Below are positions 1 to 12,188 of a DNA stretch of 64,000 nucleotides, one piece after another; position 1 is the first letter of the stretch; every line of letters starts with the position of its first letter. The notes beneath the pieces were generated by a model that did no database searches, was not told the DNA's origin, and saw nothing but the letters and a program-made list of their open reading frames with translations. The stretch is from Ooceraea biroi (taxonomy: Eukaryota > Arthropoda > Insecta > Hymenoptera > Formicidae), in NCBI RefSeq assembly GCF_003672135.1, contig NC_039519.1, forward strand, positions 1,922,001-1,986,000, given 5' to 3'. A program made the position numbers and the translations under genes.

Positions 1-867
1 TATTCGCCAGTTGTAGGTGGCCTTCCTCTTCCTCTTCTTTTCGCCGGTTGTTTCGGAGATCCCTCCTCACCATCAAGCACACTACGTTCCGACTCAGATC
101 TCTCGTCTCCGCCCGCGTAGACGATAGACCGTGCCGGTGACGTAGGTCTTCCTTCTTCCTCTCCATCCTTTCTCAGCCTCCTACTTTTCCGAGCTACGTC
201 TCTCCTTCTTTTCAGTGGCCTTTCCGGCAACCTTTCCAGCCTTACAACAGTGCTTCGCAGAGAAGATTCCATTTCCGCTACTTTCTCACTCTTCTTTCGT
301 GTTTCAGATGCATCGTCCGTGTTCGTCGCCAGGTCGTCACCCCGAAGGGTCATCGCAGTCGCTGTCACCTCGGTGGAAGGCCCCGCGGAGCAGCCTTCCC
401 CTTGCCAGTCGCCAGGAGGTTCGAGAGAGCGCCGGCAACCTCCACTCTCCGAACCATCAGGTGCCTTACTCATTCGAGAAGCAAGGCTGGTATCTTCCGT
501 TTCCTTTGTAACTTCCATGGTGAGCAGATTTTCTGGGGTTTTTATAGAGGGCCCCAGTCCTCGCGGTTCCGAAGAACCTCCGGTTCTTCCGTAGGCGGGC
601 TTGTGAATGTATGTGTGAATGTGTATTTGTGTTGTGTGAATGTGCGGAGTATGTATGTTAAATAAACGAAACTATTGTATGTGTGTGACTGTGTATGAGT
701 GTATAGATGTGTGTGGATATGTGTGAATGCATATGGATGTGATGATGTCTGGATATGTGACTGTAACCCTCTACGGAGGAATTACGGAAACTCGGATACC
801 TTGGGAGCGTTAATTCCCATACTACGCCCTCCAAACTTGAAGGACGTAGCCCCTGAGGGAAAACTAA
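1..867 (+). mobile_element. LINE-like 3' region ending at telomere-type repeats
   Basis: The first ~590 bases are pyrimidine-rich with open but unrecognisable frames. They are followed by a TG-rich stretch with an AATAAA (about 660-670) and a compact tail (770-860) containing short inverted repeats such as GGGAGCGTTAATTCCC. The tail runs directly into (CTAAC)n. A structured 3' UTR abutting telomere repeats is how R1-clade telomere-targeting LINEs (TRAS/SART type) end; that assignment is inference, because no reverse transcriptase lies inside the window. Confidence 0.35.
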
Positions 868-884
868 CCTAACCTAACCTAACC
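864..884 (+). repeat. Interstitial telomere-type (CCTAA)n tract
   Basis: Four tandem copies of the insect telomere unit (TTAGG on the minus strand). Comparable tracts lie at about 21420-21445, 27648-27665, 29903-29925 and 29990-30018, and most sit at the centre of K-family elements. Confidence 0.8.
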
Positions 885-1447
885 AGGTTAAGGGAGAAAA
901 AATAATAAATATTTCAGATTCATATTTATACTTTATTCAGCAATATTATTATTATTATTATTATTAATAGGATAAATTTGTTACATTATTTCAAAAAATG
1001 CCTCAATTCTGTTTTCAAAAGGATAAATTCTTAAGGAAGATATTCCTTGGCTTATTTTAAGAAGAAAAGGGAAAAATCATTTAAAGCAGTGAATCGTTAA
1101 TATATAGAATAGTTTCTTTAACTATTCTATATATCAACGATTCACTGCTTTAAAAATCATTTAAAGCAGTGGAATTGTTGATATATAGAATAGTTTCTTT
1201 ACCTATTCTATAACTTTAACTATTCTTGGGAGTGACCTTTGTAATATATGTCAAATTCAAGTCCTTACTTCGTGTGAAAAGTCGGAAATCCATACAAAAC
1301 TACTGAACTTCTTTTGTTAATAACTTTTTAACGAACAACGAGCGACGGCTAAAACCTCTTAAAGGTCACTCAGGAGGGTAACCTTGACAACATATGTCAA
1401 GGTCAAGGTCATCGGGGCTGGGTCCCTAATCGGTATATTTACCATCA
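885..1447 (+). repeat. K-family half element (copy K1)
   Basis: This is the inner-to-outer arm of the K palindromic family. It holds the paired 'AAAGCAGTGAATCGTTAATA' block in both orientations (about 1080-1170), the AACAACGAGCGACGGCTAAAAC block, and the outer block with TCAAGGTCAAGGTCA at 1397-1411. It ends in a GGTAAATATACC-like terminus near 1447. Only one arm is present. Confidence 0.75.
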
Positions 1448-1480
1448 TTTGAATAAATAATAATCGCTGAGAAAAATGCC

Positions 1481-1553
1481 ACCCCAGCCAGGGATTGAAC
1501 CTGGGACCTCCCTCAATCCGTGCGGGTGTCTTAGCCAACTCAACCACTGGGGC
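1481..1553 (-). pseudogene. tRNA-like sequence (tRNA pseudogene or SINE head)
   Basis: Read on the minus strand, 73 nt fold into a cloverleaf. The acceptor stem has 7 bp (GCCCCAG/CTGGGGT), the T-arm is perfect (CCAGG-TTCAATC-CCTGG) and the B box GGTTCAATCC is canonical. The anticodon stem has a mismatch and the loop ACGGATT lacks the invariant U33. Its formal anticodon would be GGA, but there is no long serine-type variable arm. A functional tRNA is unlikely; a tRNA pseudogene or tRNA-derived SINE is more likely. Confidence 0.5.
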
Positions 1554-1559
1554 AAAATT

Positions 1560-2110
1560 AAATCTATCAATGTTTTACTACTTTGAGCATTTGAATACAC
1601 AAGTTACTCTTTCTGTAGTTGCTATTTAGTAGAAGCCTAACCGGTCCTCTTTTTTTCTTCCTCTAATACTCTGATGAACGTCATGATGAACATTCTATAC
1701 TCAACGCATCATGCTCGTCATTTATCTTTAGATTGTACGTTTTAATCTTGTACATACAGTCCACATATCTCCTCTTAGTTGCCTTACATTCATTTGCTTT
1801 GTGATTTTTTGCACACTTATGGCATTTGTCCTGCCGTGTACAATTTTTGGCAATACGATAGTAACCCTAGTACTTAAAACACCTTCTAACACTGACATGA
1901 TTAAATACAGGACATTTCCTCCATCCTATATTTGATTTCTCTCTCCTCAGTATTACTTCATGGGTCACTTCATCTACCTCAATAATTAACGATCCTTCCT
2001 CTTTTCTTCCTCCTCTAGTTCGCGTATCATCTTCTTTTCTTTCTTTAACAATTCTCTTCATCATTCTTATGTAAGATACTTGATCTCTCCCATCCACATT
2101 ATTCTGCTTC
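1560..2110. other. No gene recognised
   Basis: This is AT-rich unique-looking sequence, purine-rich on the minus strand. A short open frame at 1867-2118 on the minus strand is lysine/arginine-rich and resembles nothing I recognise. Confidence 0.4.
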
Positions 2111-2296
2111 TTGATCATATCTATCTATCTATCTATCTATCCATCTATCCATCTATCTATCTATCCATCTATCCATCTTATCCTATCTATCCTATCTATC
2201 CTATCTATCCTATCTATCCTATCTATTCTATCTATCCTATCTATCCTATCTATTCTATCTATCCTATCTATCGAGAGAGAGAGAGAGAGAGAGAGC
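2111..2296 (+). repeat. Compound microsatellite (CTAT)n / (CCTATCTAT)n / (GA)n
   Basis: Tandem CTAT units pass into CTATCTATCC-type nonamers and end in a pure GA run at 2275-2295. The long isoleucine/tyrosine-rich frames across it are artefacts of the repeat. Confidence 0.95.
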
Positions 2297-2333
2297 GTAA
2301 AAATCAATCAAAATATCATAAAACTATTAATAT

Positions 2334-2626
2334 TGTTATGTCCGGGTTGGCCACCCGGCATAACGAAGAGCCGGTCAGTTGCCGATCAGTTGAGCGTCAT
2401 CGGATCGGCCGTCGGAAGAAGACGCGCGTTGCCAAGGACAACAACAAGAAAGAGACAGAATCGGAAGTGACTTTGACATCAACGGACGTGTATCGCATTC
2501 CGCTCTCATTATAATAAATCTCTATCGTTCTTTTACAAAGTGGTGTTGTTTTATTCGATGCGCGAGTGTCTCCGCAGGTGAGTGCGAGCGTGCGTGTCGA
2601 GCGGAATCCGCCGCCCGGACGTAACA
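2334..2626 (+). mobile_element. Solo-LTR-like element, 293 bp
   Basis: It begins TGTTATGTCCGGG and ends CCCGGACGTAACA, a TG...CA element with 13-bp imperfect inverted ends. An AATAAA lies at about 2513, followed by a GT-rich segment as in the R region of an LTR. It is much more GC-rich than its flanks. I see no convincing target-site duplication, so a small TIR element remains possible. Confidence 0.55.
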
Positions 2627-2790
2627 ATAAAATGGCAATAACGTCAATTAGCAGGACATCAATGTACTAATTGTGGTGCTATTTCTATACTTGAAAAGAT
2701 TGATATAATAATAACAGGAGGTATTATTATATCATCACATATATATTTTCTGCGGAAAAAATATAAAAAATTTTTACAAAAAGTAATGAG

Positions 2791-3317
2791 TCCCTCTAAA
2801 AAAACCTTACAAAAGTGAAAAAATGCGCTAAATACATAAAAAAGCAAAACTAAATATGATGAAATCCATAGTTAACTAGCCAAGTATCTAGAAGTAATTC
2901 AGTTTGAGGATTTGTAATTTGAAATAATACTTGGCATGCCCGGGTCGCATTAAAACGTATGTCCTACCTATAATTTGTGTAAACTCAATGTGTAAATTAT
3001 TTGTATTGAGTGAGTAATGAAAAGGGATATTTATAATCACTTTGCTAATGTGCGAAACTGTAAACATATTTGTTTTAATATTACCAACTACAATGATTTA
3101 CGAGATCATTAGTGAAAATACTCAAGGCAGTACAAATTTAGAAGAATACATGTCCAATGCGACCCAGGCACGCTAAGTATTATTTCAAATTACAAATCCT
3201 CAACCTGAATTGCTTCTAGGTACTTGGCTAGTTAACTATGGATTTCATCATATTTAGTTTCGCTCTTTTATGTATCTTGGCGTATTTTTTTACTTTTGTA
3301 AGGGTTTTTTAGAGGGA
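2791..3317. mobile_element. Palindromic foldback element F1
   Basis: Two ~210-bp arms, 2791-2965 and 3145-3317, are inverted copies. They share TCCCTCTAAAAAAACCTTAC at the end and ACTTGGC(A)TGCCCGGGTCGCAT at the inner end. The spacer is ~180 bp and AT-rich. The same arm family forms the larger foldback at 35334-38838. No coding sequence. Confidence 0.85.
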
Positions 3318-3418
3318 TATTCTTTTTATATACTGCACACATTATTCATATTATAAATACTATGGACAAATATTCATCATGCTACTTAATGAGATCGACC
3401 AGCATGGTCGGTTATCAT

Positions 3419-6400
3419 TTAGAGTAATGAGTGTGTAGTATTGAAGTAATATTTCCCAGTCCTGTAGAAAATTTAGGATTCGTTAATATTTCCCTGGTTA
3501 ATATACGAAATTATGTGAATAATTTCAAATCAAGTTTATTCGTTTGTGCCGAACTATAAGAAATGAATTATTAACTTACACATTCGATGCTGCATATCCC
3601 ACACCAGTTTTTGCGTTATTCTTACAAAGACCGAATATAAACGAAGCAAAAGAAGGACAGCTCATTGCTACGTATTTGTCAGGTTCATATTTTGATTCTG
3701 CATATATCTCGATTGACATTTGATGGCTACAAGACACTTTTGTTAAAACAAAAAAAAGATTAGAATACATAATTAACAGAAGGTTTGCAATACTATATTT
3801 ACTATTTTAAACTTGATATAATAATTGTATACAATCTTTGCGTTATATTATTAAGGTACTTGAAGTAACAAGTTAATAATCTTTTACTTTAAAGTTTTTT
3901 TAGAAGGCATATTTGTATTTATGATATATTCGGCGATACACACTGTTAATTTTAAAACCTTCAGATGCTAGATAAATTTATTATATATTAAAATTATTAT
4001 TGAAAATTAATTTACAAAAAGATTAATAATAGCATAGTTTATTACGTATGCTTAATACTGATGAAGCATTAAATGGACAACCGGGTTGTATAACAGTGCC
4101 AGTGTTTGCGTAATAATCTGCTGTTCCCATAGATTTGGGAGTGCCCCATTCACCACTATCCGTGTGAATAACGTCAACCCATGACGCGTCCGTGGGTGCG
4201 AGATAGCATCCAAAAGGATACCAGAGACGATTCGCTGGATCCAATCCTATAAATAATAATTTCACAATGATGATCATATTTCAGGACTACTCTAGAGCTT
4301 AAGGGGTTATAGGACCTTTGTCTGGTCAAAAAATTGTTTTTTTACATTTTCTTATAAAGTAATGTTTTAAGAATGTTTTGCCGCAAGTTGGAGTTCGAAA
4401 TGTTATTTTTAACGTGAGAAATATTAAACATATAGAGACAGAGACAAATTTCGTGACTTTTCTGTAATGTTATTCAAAAAAATAATCGCAGTCGTTTTCC
4501 TGGGCCCTATTGACTGCAGATTCTTTGTTACGGGAAGAAGACCCTTCCCCATGTGTTTTCAAACCGAATTTAGCCGATCCTAGCCGATACACAAGGCGGA
4601 CGTTAACCGTTAGAAAACACAAATAAAGAGCAAAGGAAGGTTAGTTTAAACTGCCGTATATTTAAGTTCAGCATTATATGTATAATGACAGATATATAAG
4701 ATATTTGAACGTGTTAAATAAATTAGAAGTTAATTCGGGCAAAAGGGCCGTAGACATGTGTACGGAAATGAACAAGGCACGGTGCGCGACAGGCGACCGG
4801 AGGCAGAGCATTCTCGAATTTAATAAAAAAACAACAAGGGATACCTCTTTGGAGAATTCTCTTCCTGAGACTGCATATTACAATCCTAGCCAATTCTGAG
4901 GTTAGTAAGTTCATTCCTTCACAATGAAAAAGTATTGTCAATCTTTGAACACGTTTTTCTCAAAACGACATTTTTGTTTAGTTTTGCCACGATATCTCAA
5001 AAACGAAAAGAGATATCAATACGTTTTTTTTTTAATGTGCGTCTTGGAAAGCTCTACAAACTGAACTTTACGAAAACAAAAACAAAATTATTTGATAACT
5101 AAAAAATTAATAAAACCATCAAAAGGAGGAGGCCCGATAAGCCACGATTTCGGCCCTCTCTAGATTTTATTGTAAATTATCAGAAACAATTTCTTAATAC
5201 ATAAAACACTAATTAAGCTGTTTTCAGCCTAAACGGACATGTTCAACGTGGTCGTTATCTTGTTTAAACATAGAAATTCGTATTTGTGGGTATTCTGTGC
5301 AGTACTACACAACTCGTGAAAATCGTGGATATTATATTGGAAAATCATGAACATCATAATATAATTATGTTTATACGTAAAACTGATGCTGACAGTGAAA
5401 CGTACGGGGTGCTTGATTCACGTGAGTCCCCTTGCCTCTCACGATTCGGGGTGCTTGATTCACGCTTCGCTCTCCTCAAAACAAAAACTGATCGTCCTCG
5501 CCTTCGCTCTCGACAACGATACCAGCCAAAAACCATACACCAACATCGTTCCTTACCAACTAAATATTCTTTTGCATAACATATTCCTTACACAAAGTCA
5601 CTTTTTTCACCTCATAGATTCAGTACGATAAAAGGCGAGTTCATTTTTCACGGTTTTGCAGCCAGGTATGTGTGTGCTATCTGACCTATTTCACTGTCAG
5701 CATCAATTTTACGTATAAACATAATTATATTATGATGTTCATGATTTTCCAATATAATATCCACGATTTTCACGAGTTGTGTAGTACTGCACAAAATACC
5801 CACAAGTATGAAGAAATTGTTTCTGATAATTTACAATAAAATCCAGAGAGGGCCGAAATCGTGGCTTATCGGGCATCTTCCTTTGTAGCTAAATATCGTT
5901 TTTTTTTGCTATTTTTACAAAACAAACTTTTTCGTTTCTTTCAGAAGTTCAATCGATAGAGGCAAGATTTTAGAAGAAAATGCCGTTGCGATCAGGTTTC
6001 TATCTCGCTTGGTTCTCTCAGAATCGTGGCAAAATAAAAAAATGAACCCATGTTTTAATCATTTATAACTTTGAAATAAATTACTTTTTTGCAACTTTCT
6101 TGGTGTCAGTTTTTCACGCAAACTTCACAGATTATATCCTTAAAAGGTTTATTTGTATATCTTTAAGCCTCACCGAAGAATAAGCGTTTTAATGAAGGCC
6201 CGTTTTTCCGCGCGCAAAGGTCCTATAACCCCTTAAGTTTGACCACTTACCTGTAATGCGAGGTATAGTGAAATTGGTGCAATAGCCAACCAAACCACTT
6301 ATATGAGCGCCTACGGAGTGCCCGATAATATAAATCGTACTTGTGTTGAAACCCTCGTCCTTAAATAGTTGTAAACTACGAGCGAATAAACTTCCCACTT

Positions 6401-7011
6401 TTTCGGCGTTCTTAAAGACACGTGGATAATCTATGTGTTGATTATACTTGCTCCAATCCAACAACACGACATTATCGGTATTTCCAGAACAAAGGGCTGA
6501 TCATGGAAACAAATGCCAACAAATTTGTATTTTATCAATTTTATATCCAATAATTATCTACTTGTCTACTTTATATATGCACTACCTTTGATCATCGTTT
6601 TAACATTGCTGTCAGTCGGTGTATTCATAAATCCGAAGACATAAAATATTGTACGTTTATTAGGATCTAAAACATCTAGTATATCTTGTGGCGCTGTAAT
6701 GTTATAGGTCATTGTCGTAGGAGTGACATTATTGCTGAAAAACAAGTCGTATGACTTAATATGATTATGTACCTAGTCATTGTTTAATGATTTTTCGACC
6801 ACTTAAATACAAACCAATTATAATGGATAAAGTTAACACCATTTGCGAAGTCGGAATTTGGTAGTTCGCCTATAAAGTATGCAAGTAATGGTAACGTATC
6901 AAATAATATATAGATATTTACACGGATATACTTACACGAACACGCTGTTTGACTGTATATTATTCTGGTGGCAAGGAACAAAAGAAGGCAGAAATGCACT
7001 GATGTTAACAT
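3419..7011 (-). CDS. Lipase / phospholipase A1-like protein (pancreatic-lipase family), complete
   Basis: Seven exons join in frame to 308 aa: 7011-6936, 6869-6815, 6734-6586, 6496-6251, 4246-4046, 3736-3580 and 3461-3419. All introns are GT/AG. Residues 1-20 form a hydrophobic secretion signal. The lipase nucleophile elbow GHSVGAH puts the catalytic Ser at 154, Asp178 lies in GLDPA, and His247 in the CSH motif, so the triad is intact. The cysteine-rich C-terminal part (QPGCPF, SCPSF, GLCK) matches insect secreted lipases and hymenopteran venom-type phospholipase A1, which are about 300 aa. It should be a secreted esterase acting on acyl lipids or phospholipids; which substrate cannot be told from sequence. 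The 1.9-kb intron 6250-4247 holds a transposon. A fragment resembling its exon 5-6 intron recurs upstream at 7480-7620, hinting at a lost tandem paralogue. Confidence 0.9.
3850..3985. repeat. Lipase intron segment duplicated upstream of the gene
   Basis: About 130 bp of the intron between exons 5 and 6 (AAGTAACAAGTTAATAAT ... GTATTTATGATATATTCGGC) recurs in the same orientation at 7480-7620, in front of the lipase start. Confidence 0.7.
4303..6232. mobile_element. TTAA-flanked TIR element in lipase intron, with nested foldback
   Basis: TTAA at 4299-4302 and 6233-6236 bounds inverted ends GGGGTTATAGGACCTTTG / CAAAGGTCCTATAACCCC. A TTAA duplication is the hallmark of piggyBac-type transposition, though the GGGG start is atypical. 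A second palindrome lies inside at about 5117-5887, with arms containing CCCGATAAGCCACGATTTCG and GTTTATACGTAAAA. No transposase frame is visible, so this is a non-autonomous element. Confidence 0.8.
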
Positions 7012-7620
7012 CTTCTAAGAAGTAACAGAGTGCGTATACTAGCAAAAATTTTAATTCAAGTTTCGAATATAGATTCTAATGACCAATTGAATCCCATGAA
7101 CAGAAAGCTTATACTGGAATACTTATACGCATATGTTAGTAATATATATCAAGGCAAACGAGGTATGACGTTACATTGATAAGCAAAAAGCAATTATTTA
7201 TAAATTATGTCTCTTCAAATAAATAATGTTTTATCAGTCTATCAGTATCAGTATGTATATGTATATAGATTATATCGAAAGACCCAAAATTACGACTAGT
7301 TCATATCCTGTGGTATAATTCACCGCGAAATTAGTTTAAAATTGCAAAACATTGTCACAACGATTATTGATAAATATAGAAGTTTTTAAAAATAAGACGT
7401 CATACAATTTGTCAGTTTATAATGCCATTCTTCTATCTCTCGGAATTGTTTTACGGCTACCTTTAGCAGCATTTAACTGAAAGTAACAAGTTGATAATTT
7501 TTTAATTTAAAGTTTTTTACTTTAAAGTTTAAAGTTTTTTAGAAGGCATATTTGTATTTATGATGTATTCGGCGATAGACTACATTGATGTCAAAACTTT
7601 TAGACACTAGATGAAGCTGT
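7012..7620. other. Upstream flank of lipase; no gene
   Basis: AT-rich sequence ending in the 7480-7620 duplicate of the lipase intron. No exon was recognised. Any lipase promoter would lie just above 7011, but no clear TATA box stands out. Confidence 0.4.
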
Positions 7621-7624
7621 TATA

Positions 7625-8480
7625 CAGTATGTCTGATTTAAGTGGATACGCATAATTATTTCGTAGAAAAGTAAAGATACAAAAAAGTTGTTCAAACAAA
7701 AGTTGTTTGGTTAGAAAGAGGGCATAATATGGTGCAAATAGCTTTTTTGTGAGTGGAGGTATAGAGGACAATCTCAATGTCATCTGAAGTTTTTTAAATG
7801 GGATGCTGTACTTTTTTATTTATAGTGTGATAGCGGGTGCCAAGACGAGTACAATGACCTATAATTGAAGGTCATTCAAGGTCATACAAGGTCATAAATT
7901 AACAAAAAACCTTTATTATTCACACTCTTTACATTTTTCAATGTGTGTATTTAGTTAAACATAACAAGAACATTTTAATACATTTTGTATTTAGTCCTTC
8001 CTTCAACATGTCCGCCGTCATTAAGAATACAACTTTACAATCTTCTCAAAAATTCTGATTCTACACGTTTCAACATCTTATCACTTACTTTTGTACATGC
8101 ACCTATAATCCTCGTACGTAGTTGGTTAACATTTTCCACTGGTATTTCAAAAACTATCTGTTTCAAATAGCCCCAAAGAAAAAAGTCGCAGGCAGAAAAA
8201 TCAGGTGATCTCGGAGGTCACGTTACTGGTCCACCACGTCCTATCCACCTGTTGTGAAAATGTTGGTCCAACCAATTTCGGACTGATATAACATAATGAG
8301 GTGGAGCACCATCCTGTGGAAACCATAAATTTCTTCTTTGGTCAAGTGACATAACTTCCAAAACGCCGTACAAATATGTTTTGAGGATCCTAAGATAGAC
8401 TTGTCCGTTGATAGTTTCTTCAAAGAAATATGGTCCAATTATTTGACGGTTATAATTCGTCCCGAACTAGGCCTGAATAC
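7625..8480 (-). pseudogene. Decayed IS630/mariner-type transposase (DUF4817 group), C-terminal two thirds
   Basis: Minus-strand translation of about 8480-7985 reads as a DDE transposase: IIGPYFFEETINGQVYL, then FPQDGAPPHYV (second catalytic Asp present), then PPRSPDFSACDFFLWGYLK (third Asp present). An in-frame TGA at 8220-8218 replaces the Trp expected before PPRSPD. The N-terminal part is missing. Position 7625 onward (CAGTATGTCTGATTTAAG) looks like the surviving terminal repeat. It is related to, but divergent from, the element at 15278-17285. Confidence 0.75.
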
Positions 8481-8993
8481 ACCGCAAATTTACATTTGGT
8501 AAATTACAAAAGAAAAGAAAAATATATTTGCTCTCGCCTGCTATTTAGTTATATATATTTTTTTCCTCTACCTATACTACTCTTATAACTATTTTAACTA
8601 ATTAGATTAGATACTTTATTACCCTTGGGGTTATAAGGCGCTTTTAAGGGAGCAATCCACCCCTATACATTCTTTTACAATTACTTCTTATCCTAACTAT
8701 ATTGCTGCCAGGGGAAACATGCCCCTGCCTCCACTTTCGTTGTCGGCACATGTCTCCCCCATGCAACCCGCCTCCTAGCGGTACACACACATACACACCT
8801 TCGCCGGGACTTCCGTTTCCATTGCCTTCTTTCATCATTTCATCATTTCTGAGTTATAACCTTTCCATCTCTTCTCTTAACATCCTTACTGTGTTCAGTC
8901 TCATTCATTCATCTTCACCTCTCCATCTATCCCATCTCTCTCTCACTCTCCCCTCTCCCACTTCCCTCTCCCCCCTCTCCCTTTCCAGTTCCC

Positions 8994-11900
8994 TCAACCA
9001 TTCCTCTCCCTCTCCCTCCCCTCCAGTATCCTCTCCACGCTCTCCATCCATCCCCCTCTCTCCTGTTCTCTCCAATCTCTACATTTCTCCCATACATGTT
9101 CCCATGTCTCCTCCTCTTTTCCACACATTCTGCATTTCCTTTCTTCCTCCTCTTTCCAATACTGTCCCGCTCTCATTTCATTTCCTAATCTAAACCTTGC
9201 CAGTCTCCTACACCTGCTCTCTCCCCATCCTTTCTTTAAGTATTCCGGTATACCATCTCCTTTTATCCATTTATACCATTTGTTATAATTTGATTCTCTT
9301 ATTCTTTTCCATCTTTCTTCCTTTCCTATCTCTTTTCCCGCTTTAATCAGCTCCTCCACTAAAGTTTCCCTACCTCTTTCTTCTCTCTCACCTCTGACAT
9401 ACTCCATCCTCTCCTTTTAAAGAATTCTATTCTTCCCCTCTCCTACTCTGATAACTCTGTCTCCCTCTTTGCCCCTCTCCTTATCTCCTCCAAATATTTC
9501 CTCGCCAGTTCGCTTCCTTTCCCTTCCTCTAACCTCCTTTCCCAGCCCCATGCTCTTATTTTCTCCCTCTGCACTTCCTCTCTCACCATATACCCCGGTG
9601 TCTTTCCATCTACTCCTAACATCCACCTTATATATTTCTCCTGACTTCTTTCCATCGCTTCCCTCTCTTTCCATCCCCATACCTCCACCCCATATCCCAT
9701 CACCGTCCATACTAAACTGTCAAACATCCACATCCTTCTGTCCCAGTCCTTTCCATATCTTCTTTTCCCTATGCTCCATACCTGTCCCATTACTGCCATA
9801 CTCCTCTTCATTCTCTCGTTTACTTGTCCCTCCTGCCCTCCATTTCTCTGCATTACATATCCCAAATACTTATATTCCTTTACCTCTTCTATTACTTTAC
9901 CTTTCCATCTCCAACTCACTTTCTTCTCCCTTCCTCCTTCTTTCCTAAACCTCAATATCTTTGTTTTCCCAATATTTACTTCCATCCCTATCCTATCCAT
10001 ATAACCCTCCAGTCTTGCTATCATCGCCCTCATCTCATCCTCATCCTCTGCTATCACTACCTCCTCATCATCCGCATATCCTAATGAATACACCTTTTCC
10101 CCATCCAGTCTTACTCCTCCCCATCCTCCTCTCCTTAGCACCTCTTCCAAATCCGCCATCAATAGATTGAACATAATTGGGCTTAGCGGACACCCCTGTC
10201 TTACCCCTCTTCCCGTCCAAAACCTTTCCCCTATCTCCTCCCCTATCTTTACTCTGCTCATTGTTTCCCTCAATACTATTTCATACTTACTCACCAACCC
10301 CTCTCTTATTCCTCTTTCCCTCAGCACTCTCATCAGTATCCCTCTATTCACCGAATCAAATGCTGCTTTCAGGTCTATAAACAATGCTATTAATTTCCCT
10401 TTTTTCTTGCTCAACTGTCTGTTTATCAGATAATTCGGCACGTATATATTATCCATCGTGCCCATCCCTCTCCTAAACCCCGTCTGGTTCTGTGGTAGCA
10501 CCATTTTCTCCTCCACCTCTATCCTAAACCTCTCTGCTAACACCGCCATATAAATTTTATACAATGTCGACATCAACGTAACTCCTCTATAATCCTTAAC
10601 CATCCTCCCTTCTCCCTTCTTTATTATCGGCACCACTATCCCCTCACTCCATCCTCTTGGCCATTCTTCTCCTTTCCATATTCTGTTACATATTTCCCAT
10701 ACCCATTTCTCCAGCTCCTCTTCCCCATATTTCCATGCTTCATTCGGAATCTCATCCCAACCTGTCGCTTTATCATTCATCGTCTTGATCACTCTCTTTC
10801 TTTCTTGTCTGCTAATCTCTGTCTCCTTATCTAACCCTTCCCTTACCTTTCTACCTGTAACTACTCTCCCTTCTGTCCCCCCTAGTAAAGTCTTAAAATA
10901 ATCATCCCATGTTTTCATCTCTATTTCCTTATTTATCCCCTTCTTCCTCTTCCTCTCCCTTCTAATTATTTTCCATACATTGCCCTTCCTACTTTCTTCT
11001 ACCACCCATTTCTCCCATCTATCATTTTCCTCCTTCTTTTTTCTTTCACATATTTTTCCATATTCTAATCTCTTCTTTCTATACATTCTCTTATCCCCTC
11101 TACCCTTTCTCCAGTTCCTTAACTCCCTTCTTACCTTCTTTTTCTCCTCTATACATTCTTCATCCCACCATCCCCTCTTTTCCTCCCCCTCCCCCTCCCC
11201 CTTTCTAACCATTGCCTCTTTTATTCTCTCATTCATCTTTTCTATCTCCTCCTCCACTGTACCCTCCCCTGCCTTTATCTTTTCTAAATTTTCCTTATAT
11301 TTACCCCTACTCTCATCTGTCCATATTCCTCTTTTCCCTTTTCTTCCCATCCCTTTCTTCCTTTTCACCCTTTTTCTATCTCCTTTCATCACTACTATTA
11401 CCGGATGATGATCCGAATCTATCTTATCTCCCACTTCAAGTCTCTTAATTCTCTCCCATCCTTCCTCATTTACCATTACATAGTCTATTACCGACTTTCC
11501 TCTCCCTCCTGTATATGTCTATTCTCCCTCTTCATCTCCTTCCATCCCTCCATTCACTATCATCCATCCCCTCTCTCCAATAACATCTACCAGTTCTCTC
11601 CCTTCCTTGTTTTCCTTCTCATCTCTTGATCTTCTTTCCTCCCCCTCTCCCTCTTCCTCCCCTCATTTCCTTCCACCCTTCTTTCCTGTTCTCGCATTAA
11701 AATCCCCTCAAATTATTGTTTTTCCTCCTCCCTCCTCCATCCATCTTCCTAATCTATCCAATTTAGTTTCTAGATCCTCATTCACATACACCCCTATTAT
11801 TTTCCACTGTTCTTTCCCTACCAATACCTTCCCCACCATCAACCCTTCTATCTTCTCCGTTCCTTCACCTCCCTTCTCCCTCACATATAACTCTTTCCTA

Positions 11901-12117
11901 ACCCCAAGTATCATTCCTCCCTTCGCCCTTCCTTTTTTACTTACCCTCCTCGCTGTTTGTCTTTTCCAGATTTAATTCTTTGGTAACCTCATCTCCAACC
12001 AATTCCATCCCCCTTCTTCTATCCATGTCTCCATCAGTACTATCACATCCCATTCTTCAAACCCTTCCAGAAATCTTTATCTTTGTTCTTCATCCCCGCT
12101 ACATTCCAAAATACCAT
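8994..12117 (-). pseudogene. LINE ORF2: endonuclease, reverse transcriptase and C-terminal zinc knuckle (broken)
   Basis: The apparent start ATG at 12117-12115 opens an AP-endonuclease-like domain (WNVAG, METWIEE, GDFNAR, SDHHPV). The reverse transcriptase follows in the long open stretch 11476-9443: a GFRRGMGTMDNI motif, AAFDSV, RQGCPLSP, and the catalytic box GYADD. The last part (9407-8994) ends in a CRMCGKEEETWEHVWEKC finger. Visible lesions are a frameshift near 12075, an in-frame TGA at 11710-11708 directly before GDFNAR, an in-frame TAG at 11521-11519, and a frameshift near 9440. It would normally make target-primed cDNA; this copy cannot. Confidence 0.88.
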
Positions 12118-12188
12118 TTTTATCTCCTCTCCCTCCACTCTCCTCTCCCTCCTCCCTCTCTCCTTTCCTCTCTCTCCTGACCCCCTCT

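Noticed and set aside
2080..2514. Ile/Tyr/Ser-rich open frames across the CTAT microsatellite
   Set aside because: Peptides are pure translations of the tandem repeat, and two overlapping frames are equally open.
6784..7011. Single-exon reading of the lipase start as a separate small protein
   Set aside because: The frame reads through a splice donor (GTAAG at 6935) and a second exon; the spliced model fits the lipase family.
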